Shown here: piece after piece, positions 35,727 through 45,197 of the stretch
How the letters are laid out: every line of letters starts with the position of its first letter
How positions within the stretch are numbered: the stretch's first letter is position 1
NCBI GenBank assembly: GCA_902628965.1
Contig: CACOPB010000005.1
Coordinates: forward strand, 1 to 64,000
DNA: 64,000 bases
Reading direction: 5' to 3'
DNA from: an uncultured Pelagibacteraceae bacterium
GTDB lineage: Bacteria > Pseudomonadota > Alphaproteobacteria > Pelagibacterales > Pelagibacteraceae
Made by a program: the position numbers and the translations under genes
The notes under the pieces: model-generated
What the model saw: only the letters and a program-made list of their open reading frames with translations
Told to the model about the DNA's origin: nothing
Databases searched by the model: none

Positions 35727-37124
35727 ATGTCTAAAGTAGCAACACGTTTTGCTCCATCCCCTACTGGAGCTCTTCATATTGGAGGGGTTAGAACTGCCTT
35801 ATTTAATTGGTTGTTCTCTAAAAATCAAAAAGGAACTTTTCATCTAAGAATTGAAGATACTGACAAAGAAAGATCCAAAGATGAACACAAAATACAAATT
35901 ATTAAATCATTAAAGTGGATAGGTATTGAGCATGATGGTGAAGAATATATTCAGTCACAAAAAATAGAAGATCATATTAAAATTGCTAATGAATTATTAA
36001 AAAAAGGTAACGCTTATAAATGCTACTGCTCTGCTAAAGAAATAGAGGAACAAAAAAAAAGAGCTAGGCAAAAAAAAATGCCATATATTTATAATAGAAA
36101 ATGGAGAGATGCTGATGAAAAAGATGCTCCTAAAGATATTAAACCCGTAATTAGATTTAAAAGTAAAATAGAGGGAAATTCTAAAATTAAAGATCTAGTT
36201 CAAGGAGATGTTGAAATTGAAAATAATACAATAGAAGATTTTATAATTTTAAGAAATGATGGAACACCAACTTATAACTTGTCTGCGACTGTTGATGATC
36301 ATCAAATGGGAATGACACATATAATTAGAGGAGATGATCATAAGATAAATACTTTTAAACAAATACAAATATATCAAGCAATGGGTTGGGATGTTCCAGA
36401 ATTTGCTCACATTCCATTAATTCATACTATTGAAGGTAAAAAACTATCAAAAAGAGATAATGCCTCCACTTTGGATGATTACTCAAAAATAGGTATAATA
36501 CCTGATGCATTAAGAAATTATTTACTTAGACTTGGATGGTCATACCAAGACAAAGAAATATTTACTCTTGATGAGAGCATTGAATACTTTAATTTAGAAG
36601 GTATTGGCAAATCACCATCAAAACTAGATATGAGCAGAATATTATCAATGAATGAGCACTATATAAAAACAATCGATGAGAAAGATCTTTATGAGTGTTT
36701 AGCTGAATATTGCAAAACCTATAAAGAAGAAGTTCCAGAGGATAAAGAAATAAAAATTAAATTTTCTTTATCATTTTTAAAAAATAAGGCCAAAACCTTA
36801 GAGGATATTTATAACAATGCAAAATTTATCATCAATGACGAAGTCAACTTCAATGAAGATGATATTAAATTGATTGATGATAAAGCTAAAAAAATTATCT
36901 CAGAGTTTATTAATGAATTATCATCCATAACGAATATTAATAAGGATAATTTAGAACCTGTAATAAATAATTTGATAAAAACGAATGATACAAATTTTAA
37001 AGGAGTTGGTCAGCCGATAAGGATTGCATTAACAGGATCAAAATTTGGTCCAGGTCTATACGATATAGTCATAGCTCTTGGTAAAAAAGAATCTTTAAAA
37101 AGACTAGTTAAGGTAATTTCTTAA
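35727..37124 (+). CDS. gltX: Glutamyl-tRNA synthetase
   Basis: Class I synthetase that charges tRNA-Glu. The HIGH-type motif is HIGG at 17-20 (RFAPSPTGALHIGGVRTALFN-like context), and the KMSKS counterpart is KKLSKRDNA near residue 235-243. Other blocks are FHLRIEDTDKERS, DGTPTYNLSATVDDH and IRGDDH. I chose the ATG at 35727; a TTG directly before it would add one residue. Length 465 aa. The 3' end overlaps the convergent lpxB by 21 nt. A tRNA-Gln amidotransferase role (charging tRNA-Gln as well) cannot be judged here. Confidence 0.95.
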   Translation: MSKVATRFAPSPTGALHIGGVRTALFNWLFSKNQKGTFHLRIEDTDKERSKDEHKIQIIKSLKWIGIEHDGEEYIQSQKIEDHIKIANELLKKGNAYKCYCSAKEIEEQKKRARQKKMPYIYNRKWRDADEKDAPKDIKPVIRFKSKIEGNSKIKDLVQGDVEIENNTIEDFIILRNDGTPTYNLSATVDDHQMGMTHIIRGDDHKINTFKQIQIYQAMGWDVPEFAHIPLIHTIEGKKLSKRDNASTLDDYSKIGIIPDALRNYLLRLGWSYQDKEIFTLDESIEYFNLEGIGKSPSKLDMSRILSMNEHYIKTIDEKDLYECLAEYCKTYKEEVPEDKEIKIKFSLSFLKNKAKTLEDIYNNAKFIINDEVNFNEDDIKLIDDKAKKIISEFINELSSITNINKDNLEPVINNLIKTNDTNFKGVGQPIRIALTGSKFGPGLYDIVIALGKKESLKRLVKVIS

Positions 37125-38237
37125 AACTACACTGGCCTCCTCTGAAGAAGAAGTTTTAGATCTAATTCCCTTTAATGTTTTTGTACAATCAAACAATTGT
37201 TTTTTAATAAGTTCTGGGTTTTTTAAAAGATAAATTACAGATTTATAAATTTCATCAGCATTACATTCATTTTGTAACAATTCTGGAATCACCTCGCGAT
37301 TGTTGATTATATTAATTATGTTAGCGAATTTAACATTAACTAACATTTTAAATATCAGAAAATTTATGAAACTTAATTTATAAATAATTATAGATGGTAT
37401 GTTTGAGTTAGAAACTTGCAGTGAAACTGTACCTGATTTAGCTATAGCAAAAATAGAATTAGATAAAATTTTAGATTTAATAACTTCATCTGAAACTACA
37501 TCAGCATTTTCAATATTGAATTTCTTAATTTCTGAAAAAATAAAATTTTTATTTTCATCAGTGGCATGAAAGTAAAAATAAAATTCATTGTGTCTTTTAT
37601 TCATTAATTTAATAAAATTAATTAAAATTTTTAATAATACATCTGTTTCAGATTTTCTACTTCCTGGAAAAATTGATATAATCTTTTTATCTTTAGGAAT
37701 TATATTTTCAATAATTTTTTTGTTATCCTCAATATTCTCGATTAGTGGATGTCCAACAAAGGTATTTTTTATATTTTCTGCATCAAAATATTTTTTTTCA
37801 AAATCAAATAATAAAAGAACATGATCGATAAATTTTTTAATTTTTTTTACTCTATTTTTTCTCCATATCCAAACTTGAGGAGCAACATAATGAATTGTTT
37901 TGATATTATTGTTAATTTTTTTAACTCTCTCAGCAACTCTCATAGTAAAATCAGGACTATCAACAGAAAACAATATATCAGGATTAAATTTTATTATTTC
38001 ATTTACGGTTTGGTTAATTTTATTTCTAATTTTAAATATATTGAATAAAATACTTGTAAAACCTAGATAGGTAATTTCATTTAAATTAAAAATAGAATTA
38101 ATTCCTAATTGTTTTAAATGATTTCCACCAACAGATAAATATTCAATATCTGGATTTTGAGATTTTAGCTTTGAAATAACTGTTGAAGCTAATTTATCTC
38201 CTGATGGCTCACCTGTAAGAATGAATATTTTTTTCAT
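37104..38237 (-). CDS. lpxB: Lipid-A-disaccharide synthase
   Basis: Family 19 glycosyltransferase joining UDP-diacylglucosamine and lipid X. Motifs: FILTGEPSGDKLAS (4-17), the GGNHL segment, SVDSPDFTMRVA, HYVAPQVWIWRKNR, LLLFDFEKKYF, FVGHPLIE, FPGSRKSE, AIAKSGTVSLQVS and PELLQNE. Length 377 aa is normal. It ends the lpxD-lpxA-lpxI-lpxB block; gltA, often next to it in alphaproteobacteria, is absent. It overlaps the convergent gltX by 21 nt, so the two transcripts have complementary 3' ends. Confidence 0.95.
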   Translation of the reverse strand: MKKIFILTGEPSGDKLASTVISKLKSQNPDIEYLSVGGNHLKQLGINSIFNLNEITYLGFTSILFNIFKIRNKINQTVNEIIKFNPDILFSVDSPDFTMRVAERVKKINNNIKTIHYVAPQVWIWRKNRVKKIKKFIDHVLLLFDFEKKYFDAENIKNTFVGHPLIENIEDNKKIIENIIPKDKKIISIFPGSRKSETDVLLKILINFIKLMNKRHNEFYFYFHATDENKNFIFSEIKKFNIENADVVSDEVIKSKILSNSIFAIAKSGTVSLQVSNSNIPSIIIYKLSFINFLIFKMLVNVKFANIINIINNREVIPELLQNECNADEIYKSVIYLLKNPELIKKQLFDCTKTLKGIRSKTSSSEEASVVLRNYLN

Positions 38238-39019
38238 ATAATATTGATAAAAATATTATTTTTATCAGCAAATTTGATGCATTCATTTTTATCTAAAACA
38301 ACATTTTTTTTAGATTGTAAAACCACACCTCTTAAACCGTATTTCTTAATATCCCTAAGAGTTTGTAATCCAATTGTTGGTAAATCCATTCTTAAATCTT
38401 GTTTTTTTTTGGGTAATTTAATTAGAATACCATCTGATTTTTTCTTTAACTTTGATAACATTTTTTTTGTACCCTCTTTGCCTTCTTTAGCTAAAATTTT
38501 ATCTCCTTTAATTATTAACGCTTGAATATGGTCTAAACTTTTGGTTTTATTAAAAAAAATTTTCCCTCTTTTAATTGATAATAAATCGTATTTTTTGGGT
38601 TTTAATTTAGTGTAACATCCTTTCTTTAAAGAAAGCTCTGGGTTAAAAAATATAGAGCTAATGACTTTTATTCCTTCATTATATAAAATTTTTATTATTG
38701 ATTTAATTATAGCCGCATCACCTATTTTAGCTGCTCTAATTACACTCGGCATATAATAAATTCCCTTAAAATCTAATCTTAAAGAAGAAAAATTTGGTTT
38801 TGCTATCTTTCCTGCAAATAGAACTTTTTTACATTTCTTATGTTTAATTAAATTAATAATTGTCCCAAATTTTCCAATACTTATTCGAAAAGAATTCTTG
38901 TCTTTATTAAACTTATTATTTTTAGAAAAATCTATAATGAAATATTTAATTTTTTGTTTTTTTATTTTTTTAAGCACTATTTCTGAAAAATCTGTGTCAC
39001 CTAAAAATAAACCTATCAT
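38234..39019 (-). CDS. lpxI: UDP-2,3-diacylglucosamine pyrophosphatase LpxI
   Basis: Hydrolyses UDP-2,3-diacylglucosamine to lipid X, the step done by LpxH in gammaproteobacteria. The family segments are visible: LFAGKIAKPNF, AKIGDAAIIKSII, the KKKQDLRMDLPTIGLQTL block (the conserved DxRFDxPTIG-like region) and KYGLRGVVLQSKKNVVLD near the C-terminus. Length 261 aa is slightly short of the usual 270-280. Lys-rich even for this genome. It lies between lpxA and lpxB, the standard alphaproteobacterial position; overlap with lpxB is 4 nt. Confidence 0.92.
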   Translation of the reverse strand: MIGLFLGDTDFSEIVLKKIKKQKIKYFIIDFSKNNKFNKDKNSFRISIGKFGTIINLIKHKKCKKVLFAGKIAKPNFSSLRLDFKGIYYMPSVIRAAKIGDAAIIKSIIKILYNEGIKVISSIFFNPELSLKKGCYTKLKPKKYDLLSIKRGKIFFNKTKSLDHIQALIIKGDKILAKEGKEGTKKMLSKLKKKSDGILIKLPKKKQDLRMDLPTIGLQTLRDIKKYGLRGVVLQSKKNVVLDKNECIKFADKNNIFINII

Positions 39020-39020
39020 T

Positions 39021-39803
39021 TTATTTTGAAAATGGGGTACAAATTGGTCTTTTTTTGTCTTTTTCTATAAACTCAATAACTTCAAACACTAATTCATTTT
39101 TCTTAAATTCATTTGATAAATTACTTAGATTATCTGTTAAATTTTCATTTTTAAAAATCTCTTTGTAAGCATCACTTAAAGTTATTATTTCTTTATTTGG
39201 TATATTTTTTCTTCTTAAACCTATTAGGTTCAATCCTTGCAAAACACTTCTATTTCCATGTGCTATACCATATGGGATTATATCCCTTACTACACCACAC
39301 ATCCCACCAATCATTGCTGATTTACCTACTCTAGTAAATTGCTGAACAGCAGAATTTCCACCTATAATAGCATTATCGCCTATTTCTGCATGACCTCCCA
39401 ATGGTACATTGTTGGCTAAAATTACGTTATTTCCAACAAAACAATCATGAGCAATGTGAGCTGAAACCATAAACAAACAATTGTTTCCAATTTTCGTCAG
39501 TCCGCCACCTCCTTTTGTTCCTGGATTAATAGTAACATATTCTCTAATTTTATTATTATCTCCAATCTCTAGATTTGTTTCTTCTCCCTGAAATTTTAAA
39601 TCTTGTGGATCATTACCTATTGAAGCAAATGGATAAATTTTATTATTTATTCCAATTTTTGTTTTTCCAGCAATATTTACATGAGATTGAATTTCTGTAT
39701 TTTCACCTATCTCAACATTTGGTCCAATTATGGTATAAGGACCTATTTTCACATTTTTAGAAATTTTGGCTTTTGCATCAATTATAGCAGTCTTATGTAT
39801 CAT
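39021..39803 (-). CDS. lpxA: UDP-N-acetylglucosamine acyltransferase
   Basis: First enzyme of lipid A synthesis, transferring a 3-hydroxyacyl chain from ACP. It is a left-handed beta-helix built of hexapeptide repeats (about residues 1-190; e.g. VKIGPYTIIGPNVEIGENTEI). The catalytic His is in SAHIAHDCFVGNN, followed by HAEIGDNAIIGG and the AHGNRSVLQGLNLIGLRRKNI segment; a helical C-terminus (about 195-260) follows. Length 260 aa is normal. It overlaps lpxD by 4 nt. Confidence 0.95.
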   Translation of the reverse strand: MIHKTAIIDAKAKISKNVKIGPYTIIGPNVEIGENTEIQSHVNIAGKTKIGINNKIYPFASIGNDPQDLKFQGEETNLEIGDNNKIREYVTINPGTKGGGGLTKIGNNCLFMVSAHIAHDCFVGNNVILANNVPLGGHAEIGDNAIIGGNSAVQQFTRVGKSAMIGGMCGVVRDIIPYGIAHGNRSVLQGLNLIGLRRKNIPNKEIITLSDAYKEIFKNENLTDNLSNLSNEFKKNELVFEVIEFIEKDKKRPICTPFSK

Positions 39804-40780
39804 CTATTATTTTTTAAAAATTCTTTAAAATTTTTGGCTGGATATCCCATCATTTTCGAATTATCAGGTATATCTTTAATGACACCGCTCCCACCTCCAA
39901 TTTCTACATTATTACCTATTTTTAAATGTCCTGAAATTCCTACTTGTCCTCCAATTCTTACATTATCTCCAATAATAGTACTTCCGGCAATTCCAACTTG
40001 TCCAGCGATTATTGAATTTTGACCAATTTTAACATTATGGGCAATATGGATTTGATTATCTAAATAAGTATTTTTTCCCAAAACTGTGTTAGACATAGAT
40101 CCTCTATCTATTGTTGATCCACATCCAATTTCACAATTATCCTCAATAATTACACCTCCGATATGAGGATATCTTAAATTCTTATCTTTAATTGGAAAAA
40201 AACCAAAACCGTGTTTTCCAATTATACAATTGTCTAATATTTTTACATTATCTTTAATTAATGAGTTTCTAATTATAGTATTGGAGCCAATTGAGCAGTT
40301 TTTTCCAATAATAACATTTTTTTCTATTATAGAATTATGTCCAATTTTACAATTTTCACCTATATTAACATTTTTACCAATCAAAACATTTTTTCCATAA
40401 ACAACTTTATCTGCAAATATTGTTTCATTTATTATTTCAGATGTTTCATCAAAATTATCATAAATTGATTCTGGATAAAATTTACTGGTAACAATAGAGG
40501 TTGAAACTAGAACATTTTCAACAATTATTGGTCTACAATTGTTCGGTAAATCATTTTTTAACGCTTTAGTAGTAAGACAAAAAGCAGCTTTTGTATTATT
40601 TGCTAAGTCTTTATATTTTTGTGAATGAAAAAATGAAATATCGGTACTTTTGGCACTATGTAAATCTTTAATATCATGAACTGACGCATCTATCTTCAAG
40701 CCATTAGTTTTTAAATTTAAAACATTAAAAATTTCTAAAATATTAAAAGGTCCTTTGTTTTTAAAGAATGGATTAACCAT
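39800..40780 (-). CDS. lpxD: UDP-3-O-acylglucosamine N-acyltransferase
   Basis: Third lipid A step, N-acylation. N-terminal uridine-binding domain (about 1-105, FFKNKGPFNILEI start and STDISFFHSQKYKDL) and a hexapeptide-repeat beta-helix (about 110-310). The catalytic His lies in NQIHIAHNVKIGQNS, with GKHGFGFFP and IDRGSMSNTVLG as other family marks. Length 326 aa. A 6-bp hairpin (40782-40801) sits directly before the ATG and no ribosome binding site is visible. It follows fabZ, the reverse of the usual lpxD-fabZ order. Confidence 0.94.
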   Translation of the reverse strand: MVNPFFKNKGPFNILEIFNVLNLKTNGLKIDASVHDIKDLHSAKSTDISFFHSQKYKDLANNTKAAFCLTTKALKNDLPNNCRPIIVENVLVSTSIVTSKFYPESIYDNFDETSEIINETIFADKVVYGKNVLIGKNVNIGENCKIGHNSIIEKNVIIGKNCSIGSNTIIRNSLIKDNVKILDNCIIGKHGFGFFPIKDKNLRYPHIGGVIIEDNCEIGCGSTIDRGSMSNTVLGKNTYLDNQIHIAHNVKIGQNSIIAGQVGIAGSTIIGDNVRIGGQVGISGHLKIGNNVEIGGGSGVIKDIPDNSKMMGYPAKNFKEFLKNNR

Positions 40781-40781
40781 G

Positions 40782-40801
40782 ATTGCTTTTAACAGAGCAA
40801 T
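40782..40801 (-). promoter_or_regulatory. Hairpin abutting the lpxD start codon
   Basis: ATTGCT and AGCAAT form a 6-bp stem with an 8-nt loop within the 51-bp gap between fabZ and lpxD. On the minus strand the stem ends 1 nt before the ATG, where a Shine-Dalgarno sequence would be expected. It could limit lpxD translation. Confidence 0.3.
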
Positions 40802-40831
40802 TAAAGTTGGGTTATCAATAATTATTGCTAT

Positions 40832-41278
40832 TTATTTCTTGTCTACTATTGTTGCAGACCACATGGCATCAGCCATCCTAACATTATTTACAAAAGCTAC
40901 ACCTTTATATTTCCATACCCTCCCGTGAGATCTAATAGCCTCTATTTTCAAAACAAGTTTACAATCTGGTATAACAGGATTTCTAAATCTAGCTTTTTCT
41001 ATTCCCATTAAAAAAACTAATTTATTTTCATATGTAGATTTATCTAAACCATGAGCTGTTAATGCAGCAGCAGCTTGACCAAAGGACTCTACAATTAATA
41101 CACCTGGCATTACTGGCTGATCTGGAAAATGACCTTGTACAAAGAAACTATCTTTTTTTACATTAACTATTGCCGTAGCAGATTTTAAATCTACAATATC
41201 AATTAATTCATCAATTAACAACATTGGCTCTCTATGAGGTAATAATTCTCTTATTTTATTTTTATCCAATTTATTCAT
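40832..41278 (-). CDS. fabZ: 3-hydroxyacyl-ACP dehydratase FabZ
   Basis: Hot-dog-fold dehydratase of fatty acid synthesis. Catalytic His50 and Glu64 are in GHFPDQPVMPGVLIVESFGQAAA, the family signature; the N-terminal LLPHREPMLLID is also typical. Length 148 aa is normal. It competes with LpxA/LpxD for 3-hydroxyacyl-ACP, which explains its position among lpx genes. It lies 2 bp after the ompH-like gene and before lpxD. Confidence 0.95.
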   Translation of the reverse strand: MNKLDKNKIRELLPHREPMLLIDELIDIVDLKSATAIVNVKKDSFFVQGHFPDQPVMPGVLIVESFGQAAAALTAHGLDKSTYENKLVFLMGIEKARFRNPVIPDCKLVLKIEAIRSHGRVWKYKGVAFVNNVRMADAMWSATIVDKK

Positions 41279-41280
41279 TT

Positions 41281-41784
41281 CTATTTATTTAATATTTTTA
41301 AAATATTTTCTGTAATATTTGAATTTGATTTTCCAATAAAAATATTTTTTCTATCAAGAAGTATCTCAATATTATTTTCTTCCATATAAGATTGAATGAT
41401 TGGATTTACTTCCTTATAAAAATTGTTAAATTCTGTCTCTTTTACTGAATTTATATCTGTAACCATTGTATTTTTTTCTTCTCGTAATTTGTTCAATAAT
41501 TTATTTAGTTCAATTATTTCTTTATCTAATTCCTTTTTAGAAAGGATATTTTTTTTTGATTTTATTGAGTCTTCTTTCTTTTTTAATTCACTTTCTCTTT
41601 GTTTTAATTTTTCTAAGTTTTCATTATTTTTATTTTTTATTTTATTTAAAACTAGCTTACCCATATTAGAATTTTTAATTATAAATTCCATATCAATAAA
41701 TGCTACGTTTTCAGCACTGTAAGTAACAGAAATTTTAAAAAAAAAAATAAATAGTAATAATAAAATTTTTATGTAAGACTGCAT
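41281..41784 (-). CDS. OmpH/Skp-family periplasmic chaperone
   Basis: A 167-aa protein with a signal peptide (about 1-23) and mature start AENVAFIDMEFIIKNS, matching the OmpH/Skp pattern (xIAxVDxxxIxxxS). The middle (about 45-110) is a highly charged Lys/Glu coiled coil, the Skp tentacle region. The closing FNNFYKEVNPIIQSYMEENNIEILLDRKNIF is the family C-terminal strand. Skp holds unfolded outer-membrane proteins for BamA, which is encoded directly upstream with a 1-nt overlap. Confidence 0.88.
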   Translation of the reverse strand: MQSYIKILLLLFIFFFKISVTYSAENVAFIDMEFIIKNSNMGKLVLNKIKNKNNENLEKLKQRESELKKKEDSIKSKKNILSKKELDKEIIELNKLLNKLREEKNTMVTDINSVKETEFNNFYKEVNPIIQSYMEENNIEILLDRKNIFIGKSNSNITENILKILNK

Positions 41785-44021
41785 TAAAAAGATGTGCCTA
41801 TATTAAACCTGAATGACTCGGTTATATCTGTATCTGATTTCGTAATTGCTTCACTGAAAGAAAAAGTAACTGGGCCAATTGCGGTATACCAATCTATACC
41901 CAATCCAATTGAACTTCTTATCTTATTTCCATCAGCTAATGATGAATCATAATCCACACCCCAAACATTTGCAGCATCAAAAAACATTAATATGTCTAGT
42001 TCTTGTAAATTTGGAAAAATTTGTGGCACAGTAGTTGCTAAATTTAAAGATGTTATATAATTTCCACCAATAAAATCACCACCATCTTTAGGACCTACTT
42101 TACCTCTTTCAAATCCTCTTAACCTACTACTGGGTACATATAACCTTTCAGATAGTTTAATATCATCACCAGTTAAAGAATTAGACGCCTCAATGAAAAA
42201 AGCTATACTTGATATATTATCTTCATAAAGCTCTGTAAAATATTTATACGAATAACTATTATTTAATGTGTTAGTGTCACTTATCATTGGAAAATCAACA
42301 CGATAGATTGATCTGTAACCATCAGATGTTTTAAATTTTTGATTACGTTTATCATAATCAAAATTTAAATTAATGAATGTATCCCAATAATTGCCTGCTT
42401 GTTTCTTTTGTCTTGCAGATGCAGATGAATTGGTTTCAATTCGTTCAAAATAAGTTCTTGTAGATAAATTTAAAAAAAGATCATCCAAATATTCAAATCC
42501 TGTTCCAAGATCAAAGCCAGTTTTATTATTCTTGTATCCGAATGTGGATAGTCGGTCAGTTTCAAGAGCCTGTATGTTTAAAAAAATTGATTTGTCTGTA
42601 TTTTTATAATTAGGATTAGTAACTCTAAACTGTCCCTTAAAGCTTTCTTCTGTTAAAGTGCCATCAGCTTTTAGACCTATCCCTTTTCCCAGATAATTGT
42701 TCTCTTTTATTCCAACGCTTAGAGTTCCACCATTAGTACCAGCTCCTGCTCCTGCAAATATTTCCCCAGTTGGCTTCTCTTGAACAGTTATATTTATGTT
42801 TTTTGTATTTTTATTTTCGTTATTTAGGATTTCGGCTTTAACTTCCTTAAAAAAATTTAAATTTTTTATATTATTTACCGATTTGTTATGCAGTATTTCA
42901 TTAAAGGGGTCACCCTCATCGATTTCTAACTGATTTCTTATAACACTTTCTTGAGTAATTGAATTTCCAAAAATATTTATTCTTTCAACAAATACTTTAT
43001 CAGTTTCTTCTATTTTGAAAACCAAATCTAACTTATTAGAAAAAAGAGTTTCTTCTACTGAAGCTTTAATTGATAAATATTGTTCATTAATTGTAATTAA
43101 TTCTATTTGTTCTAAAATATTTTCAACTAAGAAGATTGAATAAGGTTTACCTTTATAATCTTTAAACAAATTTAGTACTTTAGTGAAATTTTCTTTTTGA
43201 AAATCGGAAGGTAATTCAAGGACCAAATCATTGAAAAATATCTTATCATTTGCATTGATATTAAATATTAATTCAAATTCATTATCATTTATCATTTTGG
43301 CAAACGAAGAATTAACTTCTACATTGTAATAACCTTTGTTTAAATAAAAATTTCTTAACAACCTTTCGTCAATTTGAATTATATTTTCATTGAGAAACTT
43401 CGTACCAGATATAAATTTCCAAAATTTAGTTTCTTCACTAATAATTATACTTCTTAATTTACGATTTTTGAAAATCTTATCACCAATAAAAGATATCTTT
43501 TTAATTTTAGATTTTTCACCAAGTTTTATTTTATACTCAACTTTGATTTTATTATCGTCAAGATCTACTAAAAAGGTATCGACTTCAGCAAAATAATATC
43601 CAAGATTTTGAAGTGTAGAAATTATTTGCTGTTGGTCTTCTTGTAATAGAAAATTATTATAAGAAGATCTAGATTTTAATAGTAAATTTTGCTTGATTTC
43701 TTTCAAAACTTTATCAGATTTGACTCCATTAAATTCTACGCTTTCGATAATCGGTGCTTCATCAATATTTATAATTATCTTGTTATTTTTTATTTCAACA
43801 GAAACGTCCTTAAAAAAATTAGTATTATATAAATTTTTTAAAACATTATTAAGATCAATTGAATTCAAATCTTGTCCAATATTAATTTCAGAAAACATTT
43901 TAATTGTATCAGAGGATATTCTTTTATTTCCTAAAATAATAATTTCGTTTAATTCAGAAGCATAAGTATTTTTAAAAAATATAGCTATAAATAGAATAGA
44001 TATGATTTTTATTTTTTTCAT
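41784..44021 (-). CDS. bamA: Outer membrane protein assembly factor BamA
   Basis: Omp85 protein, 745 aa: signal peptide (about 1-21), five POTRA domains (about 24-415) and a 16-strand barrel (about 420-745). Visible marks are the GNKRISSDTI POTRA1 start, the VFVERINIFGNSITQESVIRNQLEIDEGDPFN POTRA5 start, the barrel entry GEIFAGAGAGTNGG, the L6 motif VRGF equivalent (SSRLRGFERGKVGP) and a terminal Phe in FNIGTSF, the barrel insertion signal. It inserts outer-membrane proteins. It begins 12 bp after dxr with no rseP gene between. Confidence 0.95.
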   Translation of the reverse strand: MKKIKIISILFIAIFFKNTYASELNEIIILGNKRISSDTIKMFSEINIGQDLNSIDLNNVLKNLYNTNFFKDVSVEIKNNKIIINIDEAPIIESVEFNGVKSDKVLKEIKQNLLLKSRSSYNNFLLQEDQQQIISTLQNLGYYFAEVDTFLVDLDDNKIKVEYKIKLGEKSKIKKISFIGDKIFKNRKLRSIIISEETKFWKFISGTKFLNENIIQIDERLLRNFYLNKGYYNVEVNSSFAKMINDNEFELIFNINANDKIFFNDLVLELPSDFQKENFTKVLNLFKDYKGKPYSIFLVENILEQIELITINEQYLSIKASVEETLFSNKLDLVFKIEETDKVFVERINIFGNSITQESVIRNQLEIDEGDPFNEILHNKSVNNIKNLNFFKEVKAEILNNENKNTKNINITVQEKPTGEIFAGAGAGTNGGTLSVGIKENNYLGKGIGLKADGTLTEESFKGQFRVTNPNYKNTDKSIFLNIQALETDRLSTFGYKNNKTGFDLGTGFEYLDDLFLNLSTRTYFERIETNSSASARQKKQAGNYWDTFINLNFDYDKRNQKFKTSDGYRSIYRVDFPMISDTNTLNNSYSYKYFTELYEDNISSIAFFIEASNSLTGDDIKLSERLYVPSSRLRGFERGKVGPKDGGDFIGGNYITSLNLATTVPQIFPNLQELDILMFFDAANVWGVDYDSSLADGNKIRSSIGLGIDWYTAIGPVTFSFSEAITKSDTDITESFRFNIGTSF

Positions 44022-44033
44022 ATTAAAAAAAAC

Positions 44034-45197
44034 TTATATACTTTTTGAGTTAATATTAAAACGAACATATTCATTCAATTCTAATATTTGTTGTATTTTG
44101 TTAGGGGTGATTGATTTATATTTTTTAAATTCCTTTCTTTTCAAAAATTGAATTAGTTTTTTTGAAATATCAGTAAACTTAATTTTATTTTGTAAAAAAG
44201 CATTAACTAATTCATCATTTGCTGTCACAAGAACTGTTTCAAATAAAGAATTTTTTTTTGGTAACATTTTTAATATTTTAACTAATGGAAATTTTCTATT
44301 ATTTATTTTCTTTATATTTAAATTATTTAATTTTTTAAAATCAATATTATTTGTAATAAGCCTTTTTTTATGTTTAAAAGAATATAATGTGTTAAAAATT
44401 GGAATTTTCATATTAGTGTCATGAGCTATTATTTTAATTAAACCATTTTTAAAATTTATTATAGAATGTACATATGACCTTGGATGTGTAACTATTTTTA
44501 TATTTCTATAATTAATATTAAAAATATTTTTTGCCTCAATAACTTCAAATACTTTATTCATCATTGTAGCCGAATCTATTGTAATTTTTTTTCCCATTTT
44601 CCAATTAGGATGTTTAAGAGCTTGTTTCAAATTTATTTCTTTAAATTTACTTAAAGGTAAATCGATAAATGGACCACCAGAGGCCGTTAAAATTAATTGA
44701 TCAATCAAATCTTCATTATTTTTTAAACCGTACCAAATAGAAAAATGTTCAGAGTCAACAGGTATAAATTGAGTTTTATTTTTCTTTAATTCTCTTGAAA
44801 TCAAATTCCATCCGCAAATAATCGCCTCTTTATTTGCTATTGCAATTTTTTTTGTATGTTTAATTATTTTAATTGTTGGGATTAAACCATCTACACCTGT
44901 TATTGCACTCATGATGTAATCCACTTTTTTTTTAAAAATTTTATTTAAATTTTCAAAATTATTATAAATTTTGTAAATTTTTTTTTTATTATTTTTTTTT
45001 AAAGCTTCATAACTTCTATAATTTGTTATTACTAAATTTTTTACATTGTATTTTTTTGCCTGTTTTAATAGTTTGGAATAATTTTTATTTGCTGATAAAA
45101 GAACAATTTCAAAACTATTTTTATCTTTATCAATGATATTGATTAAATTTTTTCCAATTGATCCAGTTGAACCTAATATAGCAATTTTTTTTTTCAT
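44034..45197 (-). CDS. dxr: 1-deoxy-D-xylulose-5-phosphate reductoisomerase
   Basis: NADPH-dependent second step of the MEP isoprenoid pathway. NADPH site ILGSTGSIGKNLINII (7-22); metal/substrate motif VDSEHFSIWYGL (usual PVDSEHSAIFQ); TASGGPFIDLP and HPNWKMGKKITIDSATMMNKVFEVIEA follow. Length 387 aa is normal. The protein is extremely rich in Lys, Asn and Ile, as expected from the A/T pressure. ispDF in this window provides later steps. It overlaps cdsA by 1 nt. Confidence 0.95.
   Translation of the reverse strand: MKKKIAILGSTGSIGKNLINIIDKDKNSFEIVLLSANKNYSKLLKQAKKYNVKNLVITNYRSYEALKKNNKKKIYKIYNNFENLNKIFKKKVDYIMSAITGVDGLIPTIKIIKHTKKIAIANKEAIICGWNLISRELKKNKTQFIPVDSEHFSIWYGLKNNEDLIDQLILTASGGPFIDLPLSKFKEINLKQALKHPNWKMGKKITIDSATMMNKVFEVIEAKNIFNINYRNIKIVTHPRSYVHSIINFKNGLIKIIAHDTNMKIPIFNTLYSFKHKKRLITNNIDFKKLNNLNIKKINNRKFPLVKILKMLPKKNSLFETVLVTANDELVNAFLQNKIKFTDISKKLIQFLKRKEFKKYKSITPNKIQQILELNEYVRFNINSKSI

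Noticed and set aside
39681..40022. 113-aa open frame antisense to lpxA/lpxD
   Set aside because: Its Pro/Leu/Ile-rich periodic sequence is the mirror of the hexapeptide repeats in lpxA and lpxD.
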